Assembly: GCA_046729255.1 (NCBI GenBank) | Contig: JBKPGF010000021.1 | Span: 42,668-106,667, forward strand | DNA from: PALSA-612 sp046729255 | Lineage (GTDB): Bacteria; Actinomycetota; Thermoleophilia; Gaiellales; Gaiellaceae | Length of the DNA stretch: 64,000 bases | Direction: 5' to 3' | Part shown: one piece after another, positions 23,233 to 31,595 of the stretch | Layout of the letters: the number at the start of each line of letters is the position of its first letter | Position numbering within the stretch: position 1 is the stretch's first letter | Made by a program: the position numbers and the translations under genes | The notes under the pieces: model-generated | What the model saw: only the letters and a program-made list of their open reading frames with translations | What the model was told of the DNA's origin: nothing | Databases searched by the model: none

Positions 23233-23691
23233 ATGATCCGTCGCGGCGACGCGAACGACACGGCGTTCCTGCGCGACATGCTCCGCCACGCGTACTACTG
23301 GCGCTGGCAAGAGCCTGCTCTTCGAGACCTGCCCGTATCGCGCTACGTCGAAGGGTGGGGCAGGCCCGGGGACCGGTCGCTCATCCTCATCGAAGGCTTC
23401 CAGCCGGTGGGGGCTGCCTGGTACCGGCTGTTCACAGAGGCGCAGCCCGGTTACGGCTTCGTCGACGAGCGGACGCCCGAGCTGACGATCGCCGTCGTGC
23501 CGAGCCGGCGCGGCCGGGGTTACGGTGCCGAGCTGCTCGAGTCGCTGCTCGCCCAGGGGAGGGAAGACGGCTACGCGGGCGTCAGCCTCAGCGTCGAGCC
23601 CGACAACCCGGCGCTCGCGCTCTACGAGCGGCACGGCTTCGCGAAGGTCGGTGAGCGCGGCGGCGCGCTCGTCATGCGCGCCAGCCTCTGA
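23233..23691 (+). CDS. GNAT family N-acetyltransferase
   Basis: This 152-residue protein starts 'MIRRGDANDTAFLRDML' and has the motif A 'IAVVPSRRGRGYGAELLESLL' (pyrophosphate loop R-R-G-R-G-Y-G) and 'NPALALYERHGFAKVG'. It lies divergently from another GNAT gene, with start codons only 25 bp apart. The two proteins are not close paralogues. The substrate is unknown. Confidence 0.85.
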   Translation: MIRRGDANDTAFLRDMLRHAYYWRWQEPALRDLPVSRYVEGWGRPGDRSLILIEGFQPVGAAWYRLFTEAQPGYGFVDERTPELTIAVVPSRRGRGYGAELLESLLAQGREDGYAGVSLSVEPDNPALALYERHGFAKVGERGGALVMRASL

Positions 23692-23707
23692 TCAGCTCGT
23701 ACGGGCG

Positions 23708-24019
23708 CTACTGCAGCTCGACGAGGCGGCCGTCGGGATCGTGAAGATACGCGGAGCGGCCCCAGTCGTAGTCCTTGGCCTCGGTCCCGAGGCGGGCGGC
23801 TTCCGCATCGACGTCGGCGACGCGGAGCGCGAAGTGGTCGACGTTCGGCGGCATGCCCTCGTGGGCCTCGCCCTTGACGTGGATCAGCATCGTGATCCCG
23901 TCGAGGTCGAACGTCGCGCCGCCCGGCCACGAGGCCGTCGGTTCGCGGCTCAGAACACGTCGGTAGAACTCGACGAGCCCGTCGACATCCTCCGTGAAGA
24001 GCGCGATCTCGGAGACCAC
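23708..24019 (-). CDS. VOC (glyoxalase/dioxygenase superfamily) protein
   Basis: The protein has about 103 residues from GTG 24019. It has one VOC module: 'SEIALFTEDVDGLVEFYRRVL', 'GGATFDLDGITMLIHV', then 'VDHFALRVADVDA' and 'YLHDPDGRLVELQ'. It presumably dimerises to form a metal site. The substrate is unknown. The much longer open frame that continues upstream is antisense to lpdA. TAGGTT 10 nt before the GTG could be its -10. Confidence 0.78.
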   Translation of the reverse strand: MVSEIALFTEDVDGLVEFYRRVLSREPTASWPGGATFDLDGITMLIHVKGEAHEGMPPNVDHFALRVADVDAEAARLGTEAKDYDWGRSAYLHDPDGRLVELQ

Positions 24020-24029
24020 GGCCGCCAAC

Positions 24030-24046
24030 AACCTAGTCGATAGGAT
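24030..24046. promoter_or_regulatory. Divergent -10 elements (VOC gene / lpdA)
   Basis: TAGGTT on the minus strand (24035-24030) lies 10 nt before GTG 24019. TAGGAT on the plus strand (24041-24046) lies 6 nt before the lpdA ATG. The start codons are only 33 bp apart. Confidence 0.45.
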
Positions 24047-24052
24047 CGAAGC

Positions 24053-25468
24053 ATGGAATGCGACGTCGCGGTGCTCGGGGGCGGGCCGGGCGGCTACACG
24101 GCCGCCATCCGAGCGGCCCAGCTGGGAGCGAAGACGGTGTGCATCGAGCAGGAGGAGGAGCTTGGCGGCACGTGCCTGCGCGTCGGCTGTATCCCGACGA
24201 AGGCGTGGGTGCAGACCGCCCACTCGTTGCACGAAGCGGGGGAGACATTCGACAAGCTCGGAGTCCAGGTAGGCGCCCCGTCGCTCGACTTCGCGGCTGC
24301 GAACGAGTGGAAGAACGGCGTCTCGAAGCAGATGACTGGCGGCGTGGCGATCCTCTTCAAGGCGAACGGCGTGGAGTGGGTGCGCGGCGTCGGGCGCTTC
24401 AAGGATGCGAGCACGATCGGAGTCGAGGGCGCGGAGGACGTGACCTTCCGTTCGGCGATCGTCGCCACCGGCTCGTATCCGATCCGCCCGCCGATTCCCG
24501 GCCTCGACTCGCCGCGTTGCGTCGACTCGACGGGGCTGCTCGCTCAGACGGAGGTGCCTCGCCGGCTCGTCGTGCTCGGGGGCGGCATCATCGGCTGTGA
24601 GTTTGCGTCGATCTTCGAGCGCTTCGGTTCCGAGGTGACGATCGTCGAGATGCTCGACACGCTCATCCCGCAGGAGGACGCCGACGCGACGAAGGAGCTC
24701 GCGAAGCAGTTCGGGAAGCGGGGGATCGCGCTTCACCTCGGCAAGCAGTGCACGCAGGTGGACGACGACGGCTCTGAGCTCACGGTCCACTTCGGCGAGG
24801 GCGAGTCCGTCCAGGCCGACCTCATGCTCGTCTCTGTCGGTCGCGCGCCGCTCGTGGAGGGCATCGGCCTCGACGCTGCGGGCGTGCAGGTCGACCCGCG
24901 CCAGGGCATCGTCTCTGACGAGCACCGCCGCACGTCCGTGCCACACATCTACGCCGTCGGCGATTGCGCCGGCTACTGGCAGCTCGCGCACACCGCGTTC
25001 CGCGAGGGCGAGGTCGCCGCCGAGAACGCCATGGGCCACGACGCGACGGTCGGCAACCGCGCCGTGCCGCGTCCCATCTACACGGATCCCGAGATCGCCG
25101 GCGTCGGCCGCAACCAGGCCCAGGCGCGGGAGCAGCACGGCGACGACGTCGCCGTCGGCATGTTCCCCTGGGCCGCCAATGCACGCGCAGTCATGCAGAA
25201 CGCCACCAATGGCTGGGTGAAGTCGATCCACGAGAGCCGCTACGGCGAGCTGCTCGGCGTCGTCATGGTGGGCCCGCATGTGACAGACCTCATCGAGGCC
25301 GCGGTCGTCGCCCTCGACGCGGAAGCGACGGTCGAGACGATCGCCGACGGCATGGCCGCGCATCCCACGCTCTCAGAGGCTCTCAAGGAAGCGGGGCTCG
25401 TGGCACTCGGCCGACCGATCCACGTCGCGCGGAAGAGAAGGGCCGCGGCTCCCGCACCGGGATCCTGA
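24053..25468 (+). CDS. lpdA: Dihydrolipoyl dehydrogenase (E3)
   Basis: E3 reoxidises the lipoyl groups of E2 and reduces NAD+. The 471-residue flavoprotein has the N-terminal FAD motif 'GGGPGGYTAAIRAAQLG', the redox-active 'GGTCLRVGCIPTK' (Cys 41 and Cys 46), the NAD motif 'LGGGIIGCEFASIF', 'YAVGDCAG' and the C-terminal catalytic pair in 'HPTLSEALKEA' (His 437, Glu 442). It is separated from E1-E2 by three short genes and has its own leaderless-type promoter (TAGGAT), so it may also serve other dehydrogenases. Confidence 0.95.
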   Translation: MECDVAVLGGGPGGYTAAIRAAQLGAKTVCIEQEEELGGTCLRVGCIPTKAWVQTAHSLHEAGETFDKLGVQVGAPSLDFAAANEWKNGVSKQMTGGVAILFKANGVEWVRGVGRFKDASTIGVEGAEDVTFRSAIVATGSYPIRPPIPGLDSPRCVDSTGLLAQTEVPRRLVVLGGGIIGCEFASIFERFGSEVTIVEMLDTLIPQEDADATKELAKQFGKRGIALHLGKQCTQVDDDGSELTVHFGEGESVQADLMLVSVGRAPLVEGIGLDAAGVQVDPRQGIVSDEHRRTSVPHIYAVGDCAGYWQLAHTAFREGEVAAENAMGHDATVGNRAVPRPIYTDPEIAGVGRNQAQAREQHGDDVAVGMFPWAANARAVMQNATNGWVKSIHESRYGELLGVVMVGPHVTDLIEAAVVALDAEATVETIADGMAAHPTLSEALKEAGLVALGRPIHVARKRRAAAPAPGS

Positions 25469-25474
25469 ACGCGC

Positions 25475-25480
25475 TAGCCT
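25475..25480 (+). promoter_or_regulatory. -10 hexamer for the small membrane protein gene
   Basis: TAGCCT lies 23 nt before the GTG start. The gap allows a short leader with the Shine-Dalgarno AAGGAG (25493-25498), one of the few clear ribosome-binding sites in the window. Confidence 0.4.
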
Positions 25481-25503
25481 CGATCTGAACGAAAGGAGAC
25501 AAC

Positions 25504-25752
25504 GTGAAGAAACTCCTCGCATTGCTCGCCGCCATCGGCGCAGTCGTCTTCTTCTGGCGGAAGAAGCACCAGGATGACGACGCTACGAGCTGGGACACTG
25601 CCTCGGACACCGCCTCCTCATGGGGGGACACGGCGTCCGGCACGGCGAAGGACGCCGCCGACGCGACCGACACCGCAGCGCGAGACGTCGCCGACGCGGT
25701 GGGCGACAAGGCGCAAGCTGCGGCCGACGCCGCAGACGACGCCACGTCGTAG
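25504..25752 (+). CDS. Small membrane-anchored Ala/Asp-rich protein
   Basis: This 82-residue protein starts at GTG with AAGGAG 5 nt before it. Residues 3-18 form one membrane helix ('LLALLAAIGAVVFFWRKK'). The rest is a low-complexity, acidic, probably helical tail made of Ala, Asp, Thr and Ser repeats. I do not recognise a family. Similar short actinobacterial proteins are annotated only as hypothetical. The composition suggests an anchored, extended or coiled structure. Confidence 0.75.
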   Translation: MKKLLALLAAIGAVVFFWRKKHQDDDATSWDTASDTASSWGDTASGTAKDAADATDTAARDVADAVGDKAQAAADAADDATS

Positions 25753-25759
25753 CCGCGCC

Positions 25760-25775
25760 GCCTGCAGCGGCAGGC
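25760..25775 (+). terminator. Short hairpin between the small membrane protein gene and the endonuclease V gene
   Basis: GCCTGC (25760-25765) and GCAGGC (25770-25775) form a 6-bp stem with an AGCG loop, 4 nt before the next ATG. There is no U-tract. It may be a weak terminator or affect translation of the next gene. Confidence 0.35.
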
Positions 25776-25778
25776 ACT

Positions 25779-26462
25779 ATGAGCACCGGCATGGCTTGGC
25801 CGCAAACCCCCGGGCGGCTTACCTCCGAGCAGGATCGGCTGGCCGCTGAGGTCTGGACCGCCTGGCGGCCACACGGCCGCTACGCGGCCGGCGCGGTGTT
25901 CGTCTGTTTCGACCAGACGGGCCCGGGTAACGGTTCGATCGGTGATCGCGGGTTCGCAGCGGCGGCGTGCGGCGACGAGGTCGCCGTCGTCACCGGGGAG
26001 GCTCCGGCCGGTTATGCTCCGGGACGGTTGGCCCTGCGCCAGGGCGAGCTGCTCGAGCGGGCGGTACGCGGTCTCGGAGCCCAACCCGACGTCCTCATCG
26101 TCGACGCGACGGGTCGTGACCACCCGCGGCGCTGCGGCCTCGCGCTGCACCTGGGCGCGGTGCTCGGGATGCCGACCGTGGGTGTGACGCACCGCCCCCT
26201 GCGAGCCGAAGGCGCGTGGCCTGCCGACGAACGCGGCGCCACGAGCCCGCTCCTGCTCGACGGTGAGCGCATCGGCTACTGGGTACGGACGAAGGTCGGC
26301 ACGCGGCCGCTCGCCGCCCACGCCGCTTGGCGTACCGGCCCGGAGGTGGCGGTCGAAGTCCTGCTGTCTGCGACGGGCGAGGCGCGCTCGCCCGAGCCCC
26401 TGCGCCGCGCCCGTGCCGCGGCCCGTCGGCTGCGCGGGCTCGAGACTCTCCCGCTGGCGTGA
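25779..26462 (+). CDS. nfi: Endonuclease V-like protein with substituted catalytic residues
   Basis: The 227-residue protein aligns with endonuclease V, which cuts DNA near deoxyinosine. It has 'FVCFDQTG' (metal-binding Asp 45), 'YAPGRLALRQGELL' and 'LIVDATGRDHPRRCGLALHLG' (Asp 109), then 'MPTVGVTHRPL'. The usual 'S/A-F-R-E' Glu is Gln 88 and the usual Lys of 'GVAK' is His 138. Two of the best-conserved active-site positions are therefore changed, so activity may be altered or lost. The C-terminal part 'GTRPLAAHAAWRTG' is normal. Its stop overlaps the next start (GTGA). Confidence 0.75.
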   Translation: MSTGMAWPQTPGRLTSEQDRLAAEVWTAWRPHGRYAAGAVFVCFDQTGPGNGSIGDRGFAAAACGDEVAVVTGEAPAGYAPGRLALRQGELLERAVRGLGAQPDVLIVDATGRDHPRRCGLALHLGAVLGMPTVGVTHRPLRAEGAWPADERGATSPLLLDGERIGYWVRTKVGTRPLAAHAAWRTGPEVAVEVLLSATGEARSPEPLRRARAAARRLRGLETLPLA

Positions 26463-27628
26463 AGCGTCTGCGGGGGGAGTATGTCGCCATCGGCGCCGGC
26501 CTCACGCTGGCCGCCGTCGCCGGCGTCGTGCTGCTCGTCGGCAAGGACAAGCAGGAGCAGCCGCCGAGCGCCCATCCCCCGCCGCCTGCGGCGCCGCAGC
26601 CGTCACCACCGCCACCGGGACAGCAACCCTCCCCGCCGCCACCTCCTCCGACGGCACAGCATCGCGCCGAGGTCCAGGGAGGCAGGCTCGTCGTCGACGG
26701 CCGGCCGTTCTTCCCGATCATGTCCTGGGGGGAGTGCATCGACGGGTTCGAGACGAGCCTGCCGGTGGGGACGAACCTCTATGCCGGCAACCGCTGCGGC
26801 GGCCTCGATGCGCAGTTGCCCACACTCGGCGACCGTGCTTTGTCTGCGGCCGTGCAGGGCGAGGTCGTGCCCGATCGCGGTTCCGTGATCGGCGTCTTCT
26901 ACCCTGACGAGCCCGACGGAAAAGGCCTGACGCTCGGGACGATTCCGCAAAGCGCCGGCGTCCGCTTCCTCACCCTGACGAGCCACTTCTACTCGGGTGC
27001 GGCGCCGCTCGCGCAGGGGCGCGGCAACTATCCGGGCCTGATCGCGAAAGCGGACATGGTCGGCTTTGACCTCTATCCGCTCCAGAGCTGGTGCAGCCCC
27101 GACCGTCTGGTGGACGTGTACTTCTCGCAGCGGGAGCTCCTCGACCTCGCGAAGGGCAAGCCGACCTTCCAGTGGATCGAGGCGGCAGGCATGACCTGCC
27201 CGCACGACGGCCCCACGGCCGTGACGCCGGAGACGGTCCGCGCGGAGTCGTGGCTCGCGATCGCGGGCGGAGCCAAGGGTCTCGGCTTCTTCCCGCCTGC
27301 CGCATGGACGGGTGACGTCGGCGAGGCGATCGCCGACGTGACGTCGACGGTACAGCAGCTCGGGCCGGCGCTCACAGCACCGGAGGTGGCAGTCCAGGTC
27401 GAGCCCGCGGACGGGCTCGTCAAGGCCGGGGCACGGAGCCACGGTGGCCGCCTCGCGATCGTCGTCGCGAACGCCGGTTACGCGTCGGCGAGCGCCCAGA
27501 TCACCGTCCCCGGGCTCGGCGGGCGCCCGCTCATGGTGGTGGGCACGGGTCGCCGCGTGACGCCGGACGGCGACACCTTCGGCGAACGCTTCCCGCCGCT
27601 CGGCGCCCGCGTGTACATGACCGGGTGA
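26459..27628 (+). CDS. Membrane-anchored glycoside-hydrolase-like protein
   Basis: The 389-residue protein has one N-terminal membrane helix (about 9-28), a Pro-rich linker (about 33-62) and an extracytoplasmic domain that starts 'GGRLVVDGRPFFPIMSWGE', typical of the first strand of TIM-barrel glycoside hydrolases. 'GVFYPDEPDG' and 'FQWIEAAGM' are good positions for catalytic acids. A small beta domain with 'RLAIVVANAGYASASAQITV' closes the protein. I cannot assign a GH family or substrate. It starts at GTG 26459, coupled to the endonuclease V gene. Confidence 0.65.
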   Translation: MKRLRGEYVAIGAGLTLAAVAGVVLLVGKDKQEQPPSAHPPPPAAPQPSPPPPGQQPSPPPPPPTAQHRAEVQGGRLVVDGRPFFPIMSWGECIDGFETSLPVGTNLYAGNRCGGLDAQLPTLGDRALSAAVQGEVVPDRGSVIGVFYPDEPDGKGLTLGTIPQSAGVRFLTLTSHFYSGAAPLAQGRGNYPGLIAKADMVGFDLYPLQSWCSPDRLVDVYFSQRELLDLAKGKPTFQWIEAAGMTCPHDGPTAVTPETVRAESWLAIAGGAKGLGFFPPAAWTGDVGEAIADVTSTVQQLGPALTAPEVAVQVEPADGLVKAGARSHGGRLAIVVANAGYASASAQITVPGLGGRPLMVVGTGRRVTPDGDTFGERFPPLGARVYMTG

Positions 27629-27664
27629 CGGACAGCGACCCTGCCTGGTAGCCGCTCCCGTTTC

Positions 27665-27670
27665 TATGAT
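27665..27670 (+). promoter_or_regulatory. -10 hexamer of a probable leaderless dnaE promoter
   Basis: TATGAT lies 8 nt before the dnaE ATG. A GGAG is present at 27672-27675 but is too close to the start to be a normal ribosome-binding site. Confidence 0.5.
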
Positions 27671-27678
27671 CGGAGCTC

Positions 27679-30600
27679 ATGGCCGAGGCGCCGTTCGTCC
27701 ACCTTCACGTCCACTCCGAGTACTCGATCCTCGACGGCGCGTGCCGGATCCCCGCGCTCGCCGAACGGGCGGCCGAGCTGGAGATGCAGGCGGTCGGCCT
27801 CACCGATCACGGCTCCCTCGCCGGCGCCGTCGAGCTCTATCGCGAGTGTGGGAAGCACGGCGTCAAGCCGCTGCTCGGCTGCGAGGTCTACGTCGCGGAC
27901 GACCGCAAGCAGCAGGCGAAGGGCTACGCCCACCTCACGCTGCTGGCGGAGACGAACGAGGGCTACGGCAACCTCATCAAGCTCGCGTCGCTCGGCTACC
28001 TCGAGGGCTACTACTACAAGCCCCGCGTCGACTGGGAGCTGCTCGAACGGCACGCGAAGGGCATCGTGGCGCTCTCGGGCTGCCTCTCCGGCCGCGTCTG
28101 CAAGGCGCTCGAGGAGAGTCGCCCGCAGGACGCCGCAGCCGACCTCGACCGCCTCGCCCAGATCTTCGGCCGTGACTCGACGTACGTCGAGATCCAGAAC
28201 GCGGGCCTCGCCGAGCAGGAGCGGATCAATCCCGAGCTCGTGACGCTCGCGGCCTCGGCCGGCCTGCCGGTCGTGGCCACCGGCGACGTCCACTACCTCA
28301 GGCACGAGGACGCGCTCCCCCACGAGGCGCTGCTCTGCATCCAGTCGGGGGACTCGTTGAAGAACCCCGATCACTGGAAGTTCGACTCGGATCAGTTCTT
28401 CTTCAAGTCACCGGCCGAGATGGCGGCGGATTTCCCGGGCAGCGAGGAGTGGCTCCGCCGAACGGTCGAGATGGCCGAGCGCTGCACGGTCACGCTCGAG
28501 CTCGGCCAGATCCTCCTGCCGTCGTACCCCACCCCGGAGGGCCGGGACGCCTTCGAGTACCTCGTCGAGCTGGCGGAGACTGGGCTCGCTCGGCGCTTTT
28601 CGCGACGGACGCCCGAACTCGACGAGCGCCTCGCATTCGAGCTGAGAACGATCCGCGAGATGGGCTTCGCCGACTACTTCCTCATCGTCTGGGATCTCAT
28701 CGCGTTCGCCCGGGCGAACGGCATCAGCGTCGGCCCCGGGCGAGGCTCGACTGCGGGATCGCTCGTCGCGTACTGCCTTGGCATCACCGAGGTCGACCCC
28801 ATGAAGTACGACCTGCTCTTCGAGCGGATGCTGAACCCGGGCCGAAAGTCCATGCCGGACATCGACATCGACTTCGCCGTCGCCGGCCGCGACCGCGTCA
28901 TCAACTACGCCGCAGAGAAGTATGGGCGCGATCGCGTCGCCCAGATCATCACGTTCGGGACGATGATGGCGCGTGCGGCGATTCGTGACGCCGGACGGGT
29001 GCTCGACATTCCCTATGGCACCGTCGACCGGATCGCAAAGCTCGTGCCGGAAGGGCCGAAGGTCTACCTCGAGGAGTCGCTGAAGCCGGGCCAGGAGCTG
29101 CGCGCGCAGTACGACGCGGACCCGCTCGTCCGCGAGATCCTCGATCTCGCGAAGCCGCTCGAAGGGCTCGTCCGTCAGGACTCGATCCACGCTGCCGGCG
29201 TCGTCATCGCCGACCGGCCGCTGACGGACATCGTCCCGCTCCAGCAGAAGGGCACGGACCAGGAGGTCGTCACGCAGTTCGCGATGGGCGACGTCGAGGC
29301 GCTGGGCCTGCTGAAGATCGACTTCCTCGGCCTGCGCAACCTCGACGTCATCGACGAGGCGGTGCGGCTCGTCGGCGACGTCGACATCGCGGCCATTCCA
29401 CTCGACGACGGGCCGACGTACGAGATGCTCCAGCGAGGCGACACGGCCGGCGTCTTCCAGTTCGAGTCGTCGGGCATGCGAGAGGCTCTACGGCAGGTCA
29501 AGCCGACGGAGTTCGAGGACCTCATCGCGCTCGTCGCCCTCTACCGGCCCGGCCCGATGTCCTACATCCCGGTCTACGCGCGCCGCAAGGCCGGCCAGGA
29601 GGCCGTTGCCTACGCCGACGAGCGGCTGAACGAGATCACCGGTGGGACGTACGGCATCTGCATCTACCAGGAGCAGTACATGGAGATCGCGAAGCAGCTC
29701 GCCGGCTTCTCGCCCGCCGAGGCTGACGATCTCCGGAAGGCGATCGGCAAGAAGGACCACAAGCTCATGGCGTCGCTCGAAGGGAAGTTCCTCGAGGGGA
29801 CGGCCGCGACCGGCGTGGCCGCCGAGGTCGCGCGCGGGCTGTGGAGCGACATGGAGAAAGCCCAGGACTACTCGTTCAACAAGTCGCACGCTGCCTGCTA
29901 CGCGCTCATCGCCTATCGCACGGCGTATCTCAAGGCGCACCACACGGCGCAGTACATGGCCGCGCTCATCTCGTCGGTCATGAACACGAAGGACCGCGTT
30001 CCGTATTACGTGAACGCGTGCGACGAGATGGGCATCGACGTGCTCCCGCCGGACGTGAACGCGTCGCAGGTCGACTTCGCCGTGGTCGAAGGGAAGATCC
30101 GCTTCGGGCTCAACGCCGTGAAAAACGTCGGTGAGGCGGCCGCGCAAGCGATCGTCGCCGCGCGCGAGTCGGAGGGCGCGTTCGCGTCACTCTGGGACTT
30201 CACCGAGGGCGTCGACCCGCAACTCGTGAACAAGCGGGCGCTCGAGTCGCTCGTGAAGGCCGGCGCGCTCGACTCCACCGGCGGCTCGCGCAAGGGCATG
30301 CTCGACGTGCTCGAGCACGCGCTCTCGTACGGCCAGACGAAACAGGCCGACCGGGCCGCGGGGCAGGCGTCGATCTTCGACGACCTGCCCGACGCCGTGG
30401 ATGCGCCGAGAGCGACACCGCACCCGGAGATCCCGGCGGGGGAGTTCGACAAGAGCGAGTTGCTGCGGCTGGAGAAGGAGACGCTCGGGCTCTACGTCTC
30501 GGAGCACCCGCTCGACGCGATCCACGAGCAGCTGCGCCGCAAGGTGGACTCGAGCGTCGCCGATCTCGAGCGCCGGCGCGACGGCGAGATCGTGACGATC

Positions 30601-31071
30601 GGCGGCATCGTCTCGTCGGTGAAGCAGCTGACGACGAAGAAGGGCGACCCCATGGTGTTCCTCTCGCTCGGCGACCTCTCGGGGGAGGCCGAGGTGGTCG
30701 TCTTCAACAGCGTCTACACAGCTGCGCGCGAGCTCTGTGCAGCCGACACGGTGCTCGTCGTCAAGGGCAGGGTCGATCACAAGCAGGAGGGCGAGACGAA
30801 GCTCATCGCGCTCGAGGTGACGGCCTTCGAGGCGGCTCGCGTGCCGACCGAGGTGAGGCTGAAGGTCGACGCACGGGCGGCGCCCGCGGGCATCGTCCGC
30901 GAGCTCGGGCATGTCGTCCGCGACTTTCCCGGCGAGGCGCGGGTCGTCGTCGCCCTCGAGACGTCGGAGGGCCCGCGAGTACTCGAGCTCGGGCCGGACT
31001 ACCGCGTGCGTCCCGAGGCCGACTTCTTCGCCGAGGTCAAGGCCCTCCTGGGCGAAGCGGCCGTCCTCTAG
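27679..31071 (+). CDS. dnaE: DNA polymerase III subunit alpha (DnaE)
   Basis: This is the replicative polymerase catalytic subunit. The 1130-residue protein starts with a PHP domain ('HLHVHSEYSILDG', His 8/10/12; 'GLTDHGSLAGA'). The family C polymerase core follows, with 'GPGRGSTAGSLVAYCLGITEVDP' (in parts) and the catalytic 'MPDIDIDF'. The middle has 'NKSHAACYALIAYRTAYLK'. The C-terminal part carries a helix-hairpin-helix region and an OB-fold ('EIVTIGGIVSSVKQ'). The length and tail are of the DnaE1 type rather than DnaE2. The stop overlaps the convergent VOC gene by 4 bp. Confidence 0.97.
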   Translation: MAEAPFVHLHVHSEYSILDGACRIPALAERAAELEMQAVGLTDHGSLAGAVELYRECGKHGVKPLLGCEVYVADDRKQQAKGYAHLTLLAETNEGYGNLIKLASLGYLEGYYYKPRVDWELLERHAKGIVALSGCLSGRVCKALEESRPQDAAADLDRLAQIFGRDSTYVEIQNAGLAEQERINPELVTLAASAGLPVVATGDVHYLRHEDALPHEALLCIQSGDSLKNPDHWKFDSDQFFFKSPAEMAADFPGSEEWLRRTVEMAERCTVTLELGQILLPSYPTPEGRDAFEYLVELAETGLARRFSRRTPELDERLAFELRTIREMGFADYFLIVWDLIAFARANGISVGPGRGSTAGSLVAYCLGITEVDPMKYDLLFERMLNPGRKSMPDIDIDFAVAGRDRVINYAAEKYGRDRVAQIITFGTMMARAAIRDAGRVLDIPYGTVDRIAKLVPEGPKVYLEESLKPGQELRAQYDADPLVREILDLAKPLEGLVRQDSIHAAGVVIADRPLTDIVPLQQKGTDQEVVTQFAMGDVEALGLLKIDFLGLRNLDVIDEAVRLVGDVDIAAIPLDDGPTYEMLQRGDTAGVFQFESSGMREALRQVKPTEFEDLIALVALYRPGPMSYIPVYARRKAGQEAVAYADERLNEITGGTYGICIYQEQYMEIAKQLAGFSPAEADDLRKAIGKKDHKLMASLEGKFLEGTAATGVAAEVARGLWSDMEKAQDYSFNKSHAACYALIAYRTAYLKAHHTAQYMAALISSVMNTKDRVPYYVNACDEMGIDVLPPDVNASQVDFAVVEGKIRFGLNAVKNVGEAAAQAIVAARESEGAFASLWDFTEGVDPQLVNKRALESLVKAGALDSTGGSRKGMLDVLEHALSYGQTKQADRAAGQASIFDDLPDAVDAPRATPHPEIPAGEFDKSELLRLEKETLGLYVSEHPLDAIHEQLRRKVDSSVADLERRRDGEIVTIGGIVSSVKQLTTKKGDPMVFLSLGDLSGEAEVVVFNSVYTAARELCAADTVLVVKGRVDHKQEGETKLIALEVTAFEAARVPTEVRLKVDARAAPAGIVRELGHVVRDFPGEARVVVALETSEGPRVLELGPDYRVRPEADFFAEVKALLGEAAVL

Positions 31072-31499
31072 TCGGCGAGACCCTTCGCGCGCAGCTCCTC
31101 CAGAGCTGCGTCGGACTTCTCGAGGTCGGCGAGCGCCATGCCTTCGAGGATGCGCGGGGTCTTCGTGAACTGGACGTCGCGGTAGTCCACGACCTGCCAG
31201 TGGTTGCCCCAGGGATCGAGGAAGTCGTGGCCGCCGACCATCTGCGCGCCGGCGGCTCGCGCCCGCTCGACGGTGGCCTCCTGGCCGTCGACGACGAGCC
31301 CGATGTGGCGCCCGCCGTCGGGCGGCTGCGTCCGACCGGCTTCGAGCGCGATGAACTGATCGCCGAGGTCGATGAACGCCATGTGCCGGCCTCGGCCGCG
31401 CAGCGAGAGCTCGCCGAAGATCTGCTCGAAGAACGCGAGGGCCTCGTCGATCGAACCGACCTCGACGGCGACGTGGTTGATGCCCACCGGCCGTGGCAC
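31068..31499 (-). CDS. VOC (glyoxalase) family protein
   Basis: The 143-residue protein starts at GTG ('MPRPVGINHVAVEVGSID'). It has the VOC pattern 'ALAFFEQIFG', 'MAFIDLGDQFIALEAG', 'HIGLVVDG' and 'FLDPWGNHWQVVDY', followed by about 30 extra C-terminal residues. His 9 and the Glu in 'FIALEAG' could be metal ligands. The substrate is unknown. It is convergent with dnaE and divergent from the sigma factor gene. Confidence 0.83.
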   Translation of the reverse strand: MPRPVGINHVAVEVGSIDEALAFFEQIFGELSLRGRGRHMAFIDLGDQFIALEAGRTQPPDGGRHIGLVVDGQEATVERARAAGAQMVGGHDFLDPWGNHWQVVDYRDVQFTKTPRILEGMALADLEKSDAALEELRAKGLAD

Positions 31500-31506
31500 G
31501 GAACTC

Positions 31507-31512
31507 AGCGTA
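31507..31512 (-). promoter_or_regulatory. -10 hexamer of a probable leaderless VOC-gene promoter
   Basis: On the minus strand TACGCT lies 7 nt before GTG 31499. Confidence 0.45.
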
Positions 31513-31560
31513 GCCGTGGCGGTGTAGACACGACATCTCGAGACGGCGAGCCGACAGAGT

Positions 31561-31585
31561 GGAACCGACCGCCTCCGTGCGGTGT
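31561..31585 (+). promoter_or_regulatory. Candidate ECF-type promoter upstream of the sigma factor gene
   Basis: GGAACC (31561-31566) matches the common ECF -35 box. About 14-15 bp later comes GGTGTA. ECF sigma genes often transcribe themselves from such promoters. The -10 half is not convincing, so this is tentative. Confidence 0.3.
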
Positions 31586-31595
31586 ACTAGCGACG

